Assembly (NCBI GenBank): GCA_034440635.1
Contig: JAOTON010000337.1
Span: 1-64,000, forward strand
DNA from: Lepas anatifera
Taxonomy: Eukaryota; Arthropoda; Thecostraca; Lepadidae
Length of the DNA stretch: 64,000 nucleotides
Reading direction: 5' to 3'
The notes beneath the pieces were generated by a model that saw nothing but the letters and a program-made list of their open reading frames with translations, had not been told where the DNA came from and did not search any database. Shown here one piece after another: positions 22,052 through 33,664 of the stretch (its first letter is position 1; every line of letters begins with the position of its first letter). The translations under genes and the position numbers were made by a program.

Positions 22052-22402
22052 GCCGCCCCGGTAGCTCAGTTGGTAGAGCGTCGGGCTCCGGCCTGCTGCT
22101 CAGAAGCATGCAGTGGCAGTGCATGTCTAGGCTTGGGATCGGTTGCCCTGAGACGCTCCGGCGCTCTATGTTTAGCCGGCGTAGGTCGGCTGGCAACTGA
22201 CTGGTGAGGGGTGAACTGAGCGGGGGCGGCCGTCCCTGTGCTTTGTGGGACGTTAAACTCTGGTTTCTAAATAAACCCTTGCTCGCGGGAGTCGTTCGTT
22301 TTGATTGTGGGGGTTTGGGTGTCCGAGCCAAGTACCTTGATGACTTTAGGGTGGCTCCGACTCCAAGAACCAAACTTCGAACAACTTGGGCAGATGTTTA
22401 TA
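22052..22402 (+). mobile_element. tRNA-derived SINE (SINE-1), copy 2
   Basis: Head GCCCCGGTAGCTCAGTTGGT AGAGCG with a clear A box at 22061-22078, B-box-like GGGATCGGTTGCCC, then a ~270 bp body shared with the minus-strand copy at 12128-12469. A gene finder could call this a tRNA, but the anticodon arm and acceptor pairing are missing. Confidence 0.88.
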
Positions 22403-22629
22403 AAAAACTGACCCCATACCATAAATCAAGTACGTTTCGGCTTGAAACGCTTAAGAACCCGCTCTTCAACTACCCTGAGCCTGAGCAGTTCTCACTCAAT
22501 AGAATTTGATTCCATGGCAGCTGATTCTTTGTCCCTGTCCTTTTCAGAAATCATCGGAAAAAGTCAGAAAAAGTAAAAAAAGCTAGACTCCTGCCCCCTT
22601 TGGTCGCTGACGTCATATGTGAACAGCCC

Positions 22630-23082
22630 TTAAAGGGAATGTGGCACCTTGGTCAAATCCTGGAATTGAGTGTAATTAGGGGAACTTTTAACCGAAAATC
22701 AAGAAGGCGTCCATAATTTCTATAAAATATGTATAATAAGTTCACTATTTTTATTTTTAAAATGTTCCTCTAGAGAGAGAAATGAATATCTGCCTGTGGA
22801 TGACGTCATGCTCTGGCAACCACTACCATATTCAATACGCATCAAGGGCTTCGATTGGCTGATACCGTGACGTCAGCATATGTCGTCACAACAACAGCCA
22901 TGATAACTGTGGCCTGCTGCTAAGGGTACATGAGGGATACATTGCAGGTAAGTCTTAGCTTTTTCTGCGGAAATCTCGAGTTCCAAGAAAAATGATACAT
23001 TGATTACCGGGTTTTCCGACTTGTTTTGCAACTTGGCTATCTCAGTTAAAATCACGTTATGAAGGTGCCACCTTCCCTTTAA
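22630..23082 (-). mobile_element. CRE-bearing MITE, copy 4
   Basis: Bounded by TTAAAGGGAATGTGGCACC and its inverse, TTAA on both sides. It contains GATGACGTCATG, TTCGATTGGCTGA and CGTGACGTCAGC. It directly abuts, and shares the TTAA with, the P1 element that follows. Confidence 0.9.
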
Positions 23083-26000
23083 CCCCCGCCCCGGTGGGCA
23101 TCCGAGCCGCCTTCGCCCTGGTGGGAGGCTTTCTAACACCTCCCTCAAACTTGGCTCCTATGCGGAATAGTAACAAAAAAACGCGAAGGCTGTTGTATAG
23201 CTCATACAAAGTCATGAAGAAATTACGTTGGTCACTTTCTAGCTCAGGTCATTATTGAGGTCATGACAGGTCAAAGAAGGTGGCATGTTAGGGTAGTGTT
23301 TTTGGGCTCTAGCGTCTGTCAGAGTTGAGTTAGAACCATTTGTGTATGTACCATTCGCTTCCTCTCGTCACGTTGAATCGAATGATGTATAATATGACAA
23401 TGTTATAACATGACCTTTCAACCTAGCATAGTAAATATGCCTATCAATCGACTCGCAATAGCAATCCAGATGTAATAGTATCAAAATTTAAGTTGTTTCA
23501 CCATTTCCTGCAGTTATTGACCCAATTCTGAAAACTGCCTAAATAGCCCAGATGACCTCTCAGAGGTCACAGGTTAAAAATTGCAACATGAACCTGGAAA
23601 GTGGACCCAGGATACTATGATCTGGAGAATATGAAGGTATTCTCAGCTGTATCTACACAAATACAGTCCAATTCCTGTTTTCCACATACATTTCCAATGG
23701 AGAGGTAATGATCCGCACCTTACCCTAGGTTATCGATAGGTATGAAAAATTCCGGAATATATGTTGTAGCACTCGGTGGGCCCATTATGTGGTAAAAGTT
23801 TCAATGCGATAGATTAACACATTTTTTATTTATCCCACCTTAATCATTTTTTGAGGTGAGTTCACTTGACCTACACTGGTGATCTGACTCTGAGATGACC
23901 CAACCTTAAAATGTTGGGGAAAGTTGCGAATTGATCAATTATAAGGTGTGCCAAGTACAGCGGCGCGAAGCGCCGCCGTTTTTTCGTACCGCCAGAAAAA
24001 TTGAGTCGGGGTGTTACATACATACACACATACATTTATTTCGGTTATCAACAAGTACAATGACAGTTCTGATTTCTATCGATTGGCGCAAAAGCGTCTG
24101 GCGCTTGACTCTTGGCGCCTCTCGACAACATTGGCGAATTTAAGTGCCACGGTCGCACCACCCTTGGCCCATGGCCGCTCACCCGACAGTCACACACAGG
24201 ATACCCACAACGGCGTCGGCGTCCTTTGCATAAATTGTTCAAGAGTTCAATGTGAGAATCTTTTGGTGTTTGATATGAATTTCAGGGTTTCTTTCGCTAT
24301 CGCTCGATTTGTGTCATCGTTTCATTTCCTCCATGCAGCAGCATCTTAAGTTTTTGTTGTTGATAAATTTGAAAATTCTGTGGCGATTATGGTCGATATA
24401 TTTCGGTGGAGGAAATTTCTCTGCAATGTATAATTTACGCAATGAATAAGAAAATGTTTCGTATTTTCGTTTTGATGACCACAGCTGCAGAATGGGGTTT
24501 CGGCTCCGAGGATTTGATAAGTGTGGCCATTTAATTTGGACATGTCAACTCTGAGTTGTGTCAAAAGGAGTTCAAATTTTTGTTGCCGTACGAGTAGTAT
24601 TTTAGAGGTTGTTGAACAGAGAAATATTCGACTACATGGTTTTTAAATGATTTGTGCAATTGAATGGTTCTTATTGGTTCTGGAAGCTCATTATATTGTT
24701 GTATTGCGCTTGGCAAGAAGGAGTTACTGAAGTTACACGTTCTAGTCAATAGTTCCGTTCTTTGGTTTCGGTTACGTAATTCTCTGTTAGCCGTTGCGTT
24801 GCGTATATTAGGAAGAGTGGTTTTGATGTATTGGGGAATATCGTCATTTAGTAGTTTTCGTAAGAAGTGAAGTTTGTGGATTTACGTAGATTTTTTAGGC
24901 TATTCCAACCTAGATCTAATCTTAATTTTTCTGTAGAGGTTCTAGGTAGTGTTTTAGTAACGAGTCTTGCCGCCCTGTTTTGTAATCTTTCAAGCCTCAG
25001 ACCATCTGCTGCCGTTATGATTCCGTCGTAAATTATATCGCAATAATCAAAATGAGGCATGATATAAGTGCTATAAATATAGTTAAGGATTGATCGAGAT
25101 AAATATGGGGCGATTGGGTAAAGAGGACCTAGAGTGATATTAACTTTTCTGACAATGTTGTCTACATGTGAGTGAAATCTTAGGTCTTTTGAGAAATTCA
25201 TGCCTAAATGTTTGTGCTCGTTAACATCCGGGATGATTTTGCCGTCAAAAATTAATTGTGGGGGTTCTGCATTCCTTCTGTAGGAAAAGGTTTGTTGAAT
25301 AGTTTTTGAGGCATTGAAAGTAATGAGCCAATTCTTACCATACTCTTGAATTTGAGAGAGATCATTTTGGAGGGATGCTTGAACCTCTTGAACATTTTCA
25401 GGTTTGTGTCGAGCAAATAGGCAAGTATCGTCAGCAAACAACAGAATTTCGTTCCTAACTTTAGTAGAAAGGTCGTTTAGATATAGAAGGGCAAGCAGGG
25501 GCCCAATAACGGAACCCTGCGGGCATCCTGCATTCAGTGTCAATAAAGAAGACGAAGTGTCGTCGACAATGACCCTCTGCTGTCTGTCTGTCAGATATGA
25601 GCGTAACCAGTTGATGATGTTAGTCAGTCCAAATTCATGTTCACATTTGTGAGAAGTCCTTTGTGCCAAATTTTGTCGAAGTAGCGACTGATATCCAGGT
25701 ATAGGACTGTGGCGTCTTTTTCTTTGTCTAAGGATTCGTAAAGGGCGTGCGTCAGGTAAAACAGTTGAAGTTGTGTCCCATGTCCTGGTCTGTCTCCACT
25801 TTGTCTTTCAGTAAGGAGGTGATTGTCAGTAAGATGCTGGTAGATTTTTCTGCAAACAATTTTTTCGAACACTTTCGACACACAAGACAGAAGACTTATT
25901 GGTCGATAATTGGCAACGTCGGCTGTACTACCTTTATTTTTATAAATGGGCTTAACATTGGCTACCTTCAAGACTCTGGGAATATACCTAAATGAAGTGA

Positions 26001-26096
26001 TTTATTGAAAAGCCTCGAGAGAGGTTCTGATATATTATTGATATTATTATTATTGATATTTATTGTTGAAACACCTCCCACCAGGGCGAGGGTTAA
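23079..26096 (-). mobile_element. P1 TTAA MITE, copy b, split by a LINE
   Basis: Left part 23079-24013 starts TTAACCCCCGCCCCGGTGGG; the remaining end is 26063-26096, finishing CCACCAGGGCGAGGGTTAA. The interval 24014-26062 is a LINE. It carries the internal GCGGCGCGAAGCGCCGCC hairpin (23961-23980) and many TGACCT/AGGTCA motifs, including TGACCTCTCAGAGGTCA. Inverted relative to copy a. Confidence 0.85.
24014..26062 (-). mobile_element. 5'-truncated non-LTR retrotransposon (Jockey/CR1-like reverse transcriptase)
   Basis: On the minus strand, 25971-25624 reads VANVKPIYKNKGS, NYRPISLLSCVSKVFEKIV and the motif-A region YLDISRYFDKIWHKGL. 25669-24848 continues HEFGLTNIINWLRSYLTDRQ, AGCPQGSVIGPLLALLYLND and the catalytic FADDT (motif C). 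24749-24561 and 24564-24346 give the C-terminal FSNSFLPSAIQQYNELP and a cysteine/histidine pattern CSCGHQNENTKHFLIHC. FADDT and this C-terminus are typical of the Jockey/CR1 group. Frames break near 25650, near 25975, near 24850 and near 24560, so it is dead. There is no endonuclease domain, hence 5' truncation. The 3' end carries an (ATGT)n tail at 24014-24036. It encodes RNA-templated DNA synthesis for its own transposition only. Confidence 0.9.
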
Positions 26097-26214
26097 AAAA
26101 TTGGCATCCACCTGTCTTTAAACACCTTCAGGGCACACCTGCCACGTGAAGCTAAACAAATTGTAATTTGTGTAGACAAACAGACTGAGGGGCAGAGGTT
26201 GAGCGAGCACTGAG

Positions 26215-26560
26215 CTGACGGGCCCGTCACAGCTGCTGGTCAGCTGACAGCCCCGTCAGCCAAGGCCGAACCGCAGCGAACGCCGCCGCCGCCGCCGCCG
26301 CCGGGTGGGGGCGGGGCTTGGCTCGGAGGGGGCGGGGTCATACCCGCCGCTGCCGCCGCGATCACAATGCCCGCCGACAGTGGAAACCGCTGGCGGCGCC
26401 TCAGATGTGGAGCGGCCGCTGGGATGACCAAGACCCTTAAACTGCGCTGACGTGTCACTCTAACCTTCGGGTGAGCGCTGACGCGTTGCGGCGACAGCGC
26501 CCTGTATCCACGGACCCGGCGCTTGCGACAGACCGTGTCCCCGGGGGTGTGAGGGACAGC
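26215..26560. promoter_or_regulatory. GC-rich block with GC boxes and a (GCC)n run
   Basis: Strong local GC and CpG enrichment, a triplet run at 26279-26304, and two GGGGCGGGG Sp1-type boxes at 26307-26316 and 26328-26337. This could be a promoter or first exon of an unrecognised gene. The 108-codon minus-strand frame (26240-26566) is alanine/proline/glycine low complexity and is not convincing. Confidence 0.35.
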
Positions 26561-26849
26561 CCTCATGTAATAACTCCACGGAAATGGAATACCAATGCCA
26601 ATGGTTTCGGACTACATTCCTACGCGGGGTTAGGTTTAGGGGCCGAATTAATTTTTCCGCAGTCCAGTTTTCAGCTCGGTTGGATCTTCCGCTACCGAAT
26701 TATAGCCCCGAGCAGTTTTGTCAGATTGTTTTACAGAGATTGTTTGCCTGTAACCCTAGTCTCATGCTATCGAAGTGTATGTCTATTTTATATATTTTGA
26801 GAAATGAATTGGTTATGTGGTCACTTCCCTAGGCCCAGGTCGTGTTTCC

Positions 26850-27825
26850 GCGCGGTGATGGAGGGGCATAATTGAACACCCCCTACCACTCAAACGGCGG
26901 TAGACATCGGTGGTGCGGGGCGCCGCCGTATTTGGCACGTTTTATCCTCAATTAATTTCACACCTTCCCAAAGCTTTAGGCGTTGGTTAGCTCAGGTCAT
27001 ATCACCAGGCCTGGTCAAGTTACTCCAGCTTCCAAAGTATCTCAAGCTGCACCAGTAAGAATATATTTGATATAATTACCTGATATTTCTATCACTTAAT
27101 ATTCACTCCATGTGACGCAATATTGGGCAATAGGATTGTTTTATATCGATGACTTAGGTTCAGGTATGAGTGGAAAATGCATGGAAAAAACGTGAAATGA
27201 CCGAATAACTTCCTATGTTCAATAAAGACTACAACTTTCTATTCTCAAAATTGTTGGATCTTTGTTCACTCCCGAGGGTCATGTTGTAAGTTACGATCCT
27301 TGACCTTTGAGAGGTCATCTTAGACTGCTTAAGCAGGTTTTCAGGCTTGGGTTAATAACTTCGCAGAAAATGATGATAGTGCTTTCATTCTGATACGATT
27401 AGTTAAGATTGACACTGCAAGTCGATTTTAATGCATGCTCACTACATGACGTCAGATGGTGAACTTGACATGACCTCAGGTCAGGTCATTATTGTATTTT
27501 GAACTGGTATATTCACGTTATACATCATTCGATTTACCATAATGTGAGAAATCGAATGATACCTCAAAATTTACTCTAAACTAACCCAGTCAGACGTCAG
27601 AGCTATAAGCATCCTGCAACCTGTTGTCTCCTTTAACTTGTCGTCACCTGAATATTCATCTGAGAAAAATAATTAAGAATATAGTTTTATAATCAAATGT
27701 TTTGGATTATCTCCCACTGTTCTTCTCTCTGTCCCGCATAGGAGGCGCGATCGAGAGGGTTATCGAGCCCCCCTACACCTCTACTGGGTCGAGGGTGGAG
27801 AGGAGGCCCATCTAGGTGTGGCTAA
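26850..27825 (+). mobile_element. P1 MITE, copy c (diverged)
   Basis: Aligns along its length with copy a (10035-10909): GGGGCGCCGCCGTATTTGGC near the left, TTTGAGAGGTCATCTTAGAC in the middle, GTCGAGGGTGGAGAGGAGGC at the right. The ends are decayed and TTAA flanks are not clear. Confidence 0.65.
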
Positions 27826-28067
27826 ATTGTATGAGCTTTTTTATAGTTAGTAACCATATCCGACCAAAAATACGGCAGCACTGGGCGTAGTTACTTTAAA
27901 GCTTCAGTACGCTGGACCTAAGTGGACCCAGACCTTCTTTTCTAGCCCTCGCTCATGACCATTATAAGTTTTCAGAAGAAAAAAACGTCAGGGTCCGGTG
28001 CCGACTTGAATAGGATATATAATACCCACTAACGTTTTTTCTTAGCTTTCTGTAGATATTAAAAGCT

Positions 28068-29269
28068 TTAACCCTTGCCCCGGTGGCGGGTACGAGCCAC
28101 CTTCGCCCTGGTGGGGGGGCAAAAAAGACCCCCACGATCTCAAAAACTAAGAGAGCTAGAAAAAAGCGCAAAACGGCAATCGAAAGCTCTTCGAAAATGA
28201 TACCGAAAATACTTCGGTCATTTTTCTTTTCAGGTCAATATCAAGGTCACCAGAGGTCAAAACAGGTCAAAATCACTAATATGAGGTGTACTAAGAAAAC
28301 CTCATATATCTCAGAAACTATGATAGCTAGAAACATTTTTTAACACCATTCGAAAGCTCTTGAAATGCGCTTTCATTAAAGTGGCATTCATTTTCGTGTC
28401 AGGTCAAAGCCGAGGGAGTTACAGGTCACTAAATATTGGGCATATTCTTGGGAATGTCCATAGCCACCCATGCATAAGGGCGTTTACTTTTTCGCTAATA
28501 GCTTCCAAACCAAACAAGATATAGCCATAGTTTATGCACCATTGCAATCCTCTCGTCAATACAAATCGAATGATATATGATATTGCTATGCCAGGTCAAA
28601 TTTAACAATTTGACCTGACCCAGGTCAACGGTCTGACCCAACTTGACCTGGTATAGTCATGATGTATATCATTTGACTTCCAGTGACTATACAAACACTT
28701 TGGTGACAAAATAAAAGCTCTATCTTAGTTTATTCAAAATTTATAGAGAAAAACACCAAAAAATGTTTATTTGACCTAAGGTGACCTTTTAAAGGTCACA
28801 AGTAAACAATTTTAGCATGAGCTTCAGAAATTGGCTAAGAACAAGTCGCAAACGATGTTTGAAGTTGATTCCATCCATACTTACTGAGAAAAGCTCATTT
28901 CGGGATTTTCCCCATGTATTGACAATGGGGAGGTCATGCTCTGCACATGACCTTAGGTCACCAATATCAAAAATCCCGGAAAAAATGTTGTAGCTCCTGG
29001 TGGGCCCAATATGTGGTATGAGTTTCAACTTGATCGATTAACTCTTCTTTTAGTTGTGCGGTCCTAAGTATTTTTGAGGTGATGTCACTTCACCTGGCCT
29101 GGTGACCTGACCTGATATGACCTTGAGCCAAAATTTTCAGGGAAAATGTAAAAATGATGAAGGAACACCTAGACCATGTTTGGCGGCGCTGCGCGCCGCC
29201 GTTTTTTTGTCACTTCGAAAAACCCGAGGAAGGGGGTCTAAAAAGACCCCCCACCCGGGCGAAGGTTAA
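28068..29269 (-). mobile_element. P1 TTAA MITE, copy d (complete)
   Basis: 1202 bp with TTAA on both sides. Left terminus CCCTTGCCCCGGTGGCGGG, right terminus the inverse of CCTTCGCCCGGGTGGGGGG. A hairpin-forming GGCGGCGCTGCGCGCCGCC lies at 29181-29199. It is dense in AGGTCA half-sites, for example 28230-28270 and 28590-28660. This is the best reference copy for the family in this window. Confidence 0.9.
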
Positions 29270-29479
29270 CATGTCAGGTTAATATCTGCCGCCAATTCAT
29301 TTGTCTTAACGTACACCAGAAACGGATCCAAGCGGGCGAAGGGGGTCCCCTTAGGACCGAAGGGCCGCCCGCGCCGATTTCGGGCACTGTAGGCGTCCGA
29401 AATCGGCGACACCTTGGGTGCGAACAGTGAATGCTAGACCAAAACACAAATAAAGTTATTTGAAGCTGATTTTTCACTG

Positions 29480-30845
29480 TGAGCCAACCCAAGTTTTGAA
29501 TCACCTTTCCTCGGTATTCCTTTGGGTGCCCCACTTGATCTTGGACCACCTTTATCGATTTTTGGACGCCCCCTACTTTGTGGTTGGGTGCCTACATTTC
29601 ATGATTGGCTGTTCTTTTCAGCTCTGGAGCGCCTCAATACAACATGGACCAACCTCATCTACTTTTGGCCACCCTATTTGGCATGATTGCTCGCTTTCTC
29701 TGCACTATTAACTGCTCTTTTGCAGCCCTAGGGCTAGCTATCCCGAATTGGGGCGCCATCACACACCTCCGGCTGCCCTTTTCCCGCCCCAGTCCGCCCC
29801 ACGGCAACATGGATCGCCCTCGTCTGCTTTAGCCGCCCTCTTCTGCATGATTGTTCGCCCCCTTTCCACTATTGGCCGGCCTTTTGCAGCCCTAGGACTC
29901 TCCACTTTGAGGTGGACTGCCTTTACTCACCTCCGGTCATCCCGTATTTTGTGGTTTGGCGCCCCCTCTTTTAGGATTGGCCACCCTTTTTCAGCCCTTG
30001 GGTGAGGCACTGCAACGTGGACCGCTCTCTAGTGCATGACTGTGCGCCTTTTCTCCACCCTTCACCACTATTTTATAGCCTCAAGGTACCCCACCTCAAC
30101 ATGGACCGCCCTCATTTTCCTCCGGGTGCCGTCAACTTTGTGTTTGAGCGCTCAGTTTTGATGATCTTCCGCCCCGTTTCAGTCCTTGGGTACTCTGCAA
30201 CATGGACCGCACCCATCCACTTTATACCGCCCTCTTCTGCATGATTACGCGCATCCTCTCCACCATTGGTCGCTCTTGTGCAGCCTAAGGACATCCCGCT
30301 TCGACGTGGACTGCCCTCATTGACCTACGCCGCCCTCTGCTTTGTGGTTGAGCGCAACTATTTCAAGATTAATCACCTATTTACAGCCCTAGAGTGGCCC
30401 GCTGCAAAATGTATCGCTCTCATCCATCCACTTTTGATCGCCCCCTTGTGCATAATTGCGCACACCTTTTCCACCGTTGTCAGGGAATGTGTGGCTGAGT
30501 TGATAGCGTACTTGCACGCTGAACCGCGGGTCCAAGGTTAACGTCCCGGCAGAGCCTCTTAGTTTATCTGGTTTATCTCGCGTTAAATACCTCGCAACAG
30601 GGTGAGTTGGCGACGATGTATAACCCTGTTAGTTGTTGCGTCGTTAAACCCGAATGATTGCTATTATTCTACCATTTTCTGCTCTTTTGCAGCCTTGGTG
30701 CGCCTCACTTTTACGTGTAACGCCCAGATTCATATCCGGGCATCCTCTACTTTGTGGTTGGGTGCCCCTATTCCACGATTAGCCGCCCTTTTAGCCTTAG
30801 ATCGCCCCACTGCAACATGGGCCACCCTCAGCTTTCAGCGGTAAA
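29480..30845 (+). repeat. degenerate ~100 bp / ~200 bp dimeric satellite
   Basis: CT-rich array. A CNACATGGACCGCCCTCAT-like box recurs at about 29643, 29803, 29907, 30010, 30096, 30196, 30301, 30405, 30707 and 30812, separated by CCGCCCTCTTCTGCATGATT and CTTTTGCAGCCCTAGG boxes. The ~100 bp units fall into two alternating types, so the higher period is about 200 bp. It is interrupted by a SINE at about 30483-30655. Open frames across it are low-quality repeat frames. Confidence 0.82.
30483..30655 (+). mobile_element. tRNA-derived SINE (SINE-2), copy 1
   Basis: Head GTGTGGCTGAGTTGATAGCG resembles a Pol III A box, with GCGGGTCCAAGGTT in place of the B box. It shares the core CAACAGGGTGAGTTGGCGAC and the tail GTTGTTGCGTCGTTAAACCC with the copies at 37608 and 47335. 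Confidence 0.75.
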
Positions 30846-31710
30846 AGTTGTCCCGGGTTCATTAAAGTGTATGCTTTGGATATCGATCGGTGCCATATTT
30901 TGCTCAGCAACCACTCAGGATCCCTCAAAGCGCACTCCTAACATTCCTAACAAAACACTCCAGGATCTCCCAAACCTTAGCGTTTGTTTTATTAATATTG
31001 TTATTTCGAATAATTATACATATATAGGTAATTCACCATATAGTTATGGCCCTGGAACAGGGGTGTGTAGTTTTATCTCTTTGGGAGTGTCTCGGCAACC
31101 CCAATGATGTGCTGAGCACCCCCACCAAAAGGTGAAGCACAGTCCTTATAAAGCATGTAAATAGAGGAAGTCATCGACAAACACCTGTTTCACAGCATTA
31201 TAGTGGCAATCTGCATCTGACCTACAACTTAACACGCGCATTGACGGGGGTCTGAGTCACCTTCGCTTCGACGGCGGGGCGGATACCTGCCCCCGCCCTC
31301 TAAGATCTCGAGAATCACGCTAGGTAGCGAAAAAAACAGTAAACGGTGTTGGGTAGCCCATCCACTTCTCTATGTATTATATGACTGTATATAATTATGA
31401 TGTATAATATGACCTTGTTAGGTCCAATTAGGTCAATTATGGCACTTGACCTAACCTGAGGTCAGGTCAAGGTAAAATTAAGTCAAGAGGCATATCATTA
31501 GAACTGCAAAGACAAGGCCAATCTAATCAATTGAAAATAAACGCTCTATCACCATCCGTTACTAAGTTATTTAATAGGTCATGGCTCGCCCCTCACCTTA
31601 CGCCATCGATATAAAAAATACCGGAACATATTTTAGAAAACTCGGTAGGCCCATTATGTGCTATGAGTTTCAATCGGATAAATTCGCCCTATTCTGACTA
31701 TCTATGTGTA

Positions 31711-33195
31711 ATAGGGTGTTTCATTGCTCCAAAATGCAAAATTTTGACGCATATCGATGTTCCCCTCAAACCTCATCTGCTTACAAGCTTCTGTGCGAAA
31801 TTTCCATGTATTTCGATGATATTTAGAGGTCGCGCACTTTTGCAGTTTTTTTATCAAATGTATTCAAATGTACCTACACATTAGGGTAGGAACGTCCAGA
31901 ATATTGGGGAGGCAAAGGTGCATTTGGAAGTCATTTCTTTCCAGTCAACACCATAGGGTTAAGGGTTAAGAATCAAGAATATTAGGGGGCATGGCCCCCC
32001 TGCCCCCTGTTCCTACGCCTATGAATGTACACATTTCCGCACTGATACTGGCGCTGGTTTTCTTTTGCTTGGTTTTCTTTTTCACACCTGAAATATTCTT
32101 AAAATTATGTAAAACATTTATTACTGCACAATGAATAGCCTGAGCAAAAAACCCGACCGATTTCGGGAGCATCCCGCCCCCGTTTTCAAGGGAGATGAAG
32201 ATAACACTATAACATGAACCTAACTAAGCGAAAAACACGAATACAGGGTACACTTTGAAAGAACAATCTTAGCTATGAACATGATGGATCATTTTAAAAT
32301 TATTTGCTTTAAACACGTGTTATTTTTCAATTCAATCTCTTGTTTGGCTGGCGTTTTAAGAGGTCCAAAAATCCAGAGAAGATGGTAACTTTGCCGATAT
32401 TTCTATTCATTTTTGGTTTCGTGGTGGTTTGAATGTAGATTGCCTCTTTTATTTCCCGCTGTTTTTGTATTGAGTCGAAAGTTAAAGTCGTTGTGGCGTC
32501 CCATTTGATATAATGATCCTTCTTGAATGAATGTTCCGCTGTGGCCTCCGCTGCTCTCTCGTCAATTGACCCTCGGATTAGTTTTTGTCGAGATTTTCGG
32601 TGTTCGTTTTGTCGGACTTCCATCATGCTTTTGCTTTCTCCAATGTATATTTTTGGACAGTCATTACATTGCATCTTGTATACTGGGCCTGGTTTTTCCG
32701 GTTGTCTATCCTGTCATTTGGTTTGACCAGTAATTGTTTGATCGTTTGATGTGGCTTATAGTATGTTATTACGTTGAATTTAGAATATATGCGTCGAATC
32801 TGTTGCGATACTCCTTCTACATATGGGAAGGATTATTATATCAAATGGGACGCCACAACAACTTTAGCTTTTAACTCAAGACAAAAACAGCTGAAAAGAG
32901 AGATCACCCTCATCAAGAGGTTCAACGGATTCGTCAAGGACCAGAAGCAGAAGCAGTACCTGCTCCGGGTGGTGGAACTCCATCTGAGGGCTCTACCCAA
33001 GCGCACCAAGAAAGAATGTGCCTCTTTCAAGTGTAATGGTTTTTGGTGATAAAAGGTGCGCGACCTCTAAATGTCTTTTTCATTTTGCTTTTAAGGGTGT
33101 CAATCGATTTAGTTTTACGTATAGAGCTGGGGGAAAGTCGATATGACTTCGTTCCATACAAACAAAATTTTACTATAGTGGGCTGAAACACCCTA
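31711..33195. mobile_element. TIR element carrying Penelope fragments
   Basis: Ends AGGGTGTTTCATTG and CTGAAACACCCT are inverse; flanks TATGTGTA (31703-31710) and AATGTGTA (33195-33202) agree at 7 of 8, suggesting a hAT-type insertion about 1.5 kb long. Its middle contains Penelope-derived coding remnants on both strands (32327-32715 and 32823-33045) and a GC-rich MITE-like end at 31975-32030. Confidence 0.55.
32327..32715 (-). pseudogene. Penelope-like element GIY-YIG endonuclease remnant
   Basis: The minus-strand frame reads YKMQCNDCPKIYIGESKSMM, then RQNEHRKSRQKLIRG and SFKKDHYIKWDATTTLTF. C-x2-C followed by KIYIGES and a later arginine/histidine segment is the GIY-YIG fold of Penelope-like retroelements, which nicks target DNA. 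A frameshift lies just upstream near 32715. A second inverted partial copy of the KDHYIKWDATTTL segment is at 32823-32900 on the + strand. Confidence 0.82.
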
Positions 33196-33276
33196 ATGTG
33201 TATACTATCTACACATAGCCCGGCTATCTTAAACTTTTTGAAGTTAGGTCACTTTATCTGTACTGGTGACCTGACC

Positions 33277-33503
33277 CATACGCGTCGGAAAAGGGGGGCC
33301 AGGGGGCAGGCCCCCCACTTTGGCCGAAAATTTCCTGATCTCAGTCAAAATAAGAGAAAGCCGGACATTCTTATATCCAGCCGCTGCGGAAGGCAAAGAG
33401 GAGCCCAAATTCGAACAGTTTTTGGTACTGATGTTGAAAATTTTTGTCAGCATCAGGTTGAAGTTTGGCTGGCCCCCACTTTTTGCTGGTGGCGACACTT
33501 ATG
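33277..33503 (+). mobile_element. small hAT-type MITE with ACCTGACC duplication
   Basis: 227 bp starting CATACGCGTCGGAAAAGG and ending GGTGGCGACACTTATG, flanked by ACCTGACC at 33269-33276 and 33504-33511. An inverted relative is at 57778-57981. Inserted in P1 copy i. Confidence 0.85.
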
Positions 33504-33664
33504 ACCTGACCTGAGATGACCTAACCCTAAAATTTTATCAAAAGTTTTGAAATGATCAGAGAAAAGGTATGCCAAGTACGGCGGCGCTACGCGCCTACGT
33601 TTTTATGCTATCTCCAAAAAAACCGAGGGAGACGGGTACCCAACCCCGTCAATGCGCCTGTTTA

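Larger units (their letters stand above)
31227..33664 (-). mobile_element. P1-type TTAA MITE, copy i, split by two insertions
   Basis: Left end TTAACACGCGCATTGACGGGG at 31227; right end the inverse CCCCGTCAATGCGCCTG at 33644-33660. The P1 body (TAGGCCCATTATGTG, GGTGACCTGACC, GCCAAGTACGGCGGCGCTAC) is recognisable on both sides of a TIR element (31711-33195) and a small hAT MITE (33277-33503). Confidence 0.7.

Noticed and set aside
22053..22125. tRNA gene call
   Set aside because: A perfect A box, but no cloverleaf with matching acceptor stem and a diverged B box; the body matches another SINE copy.
26240..26566. 108-codon alanine/proline/glycine-rich minus frame
   Set aside because: A product of the GCC run and CpG-rich composition; no conserved segment.
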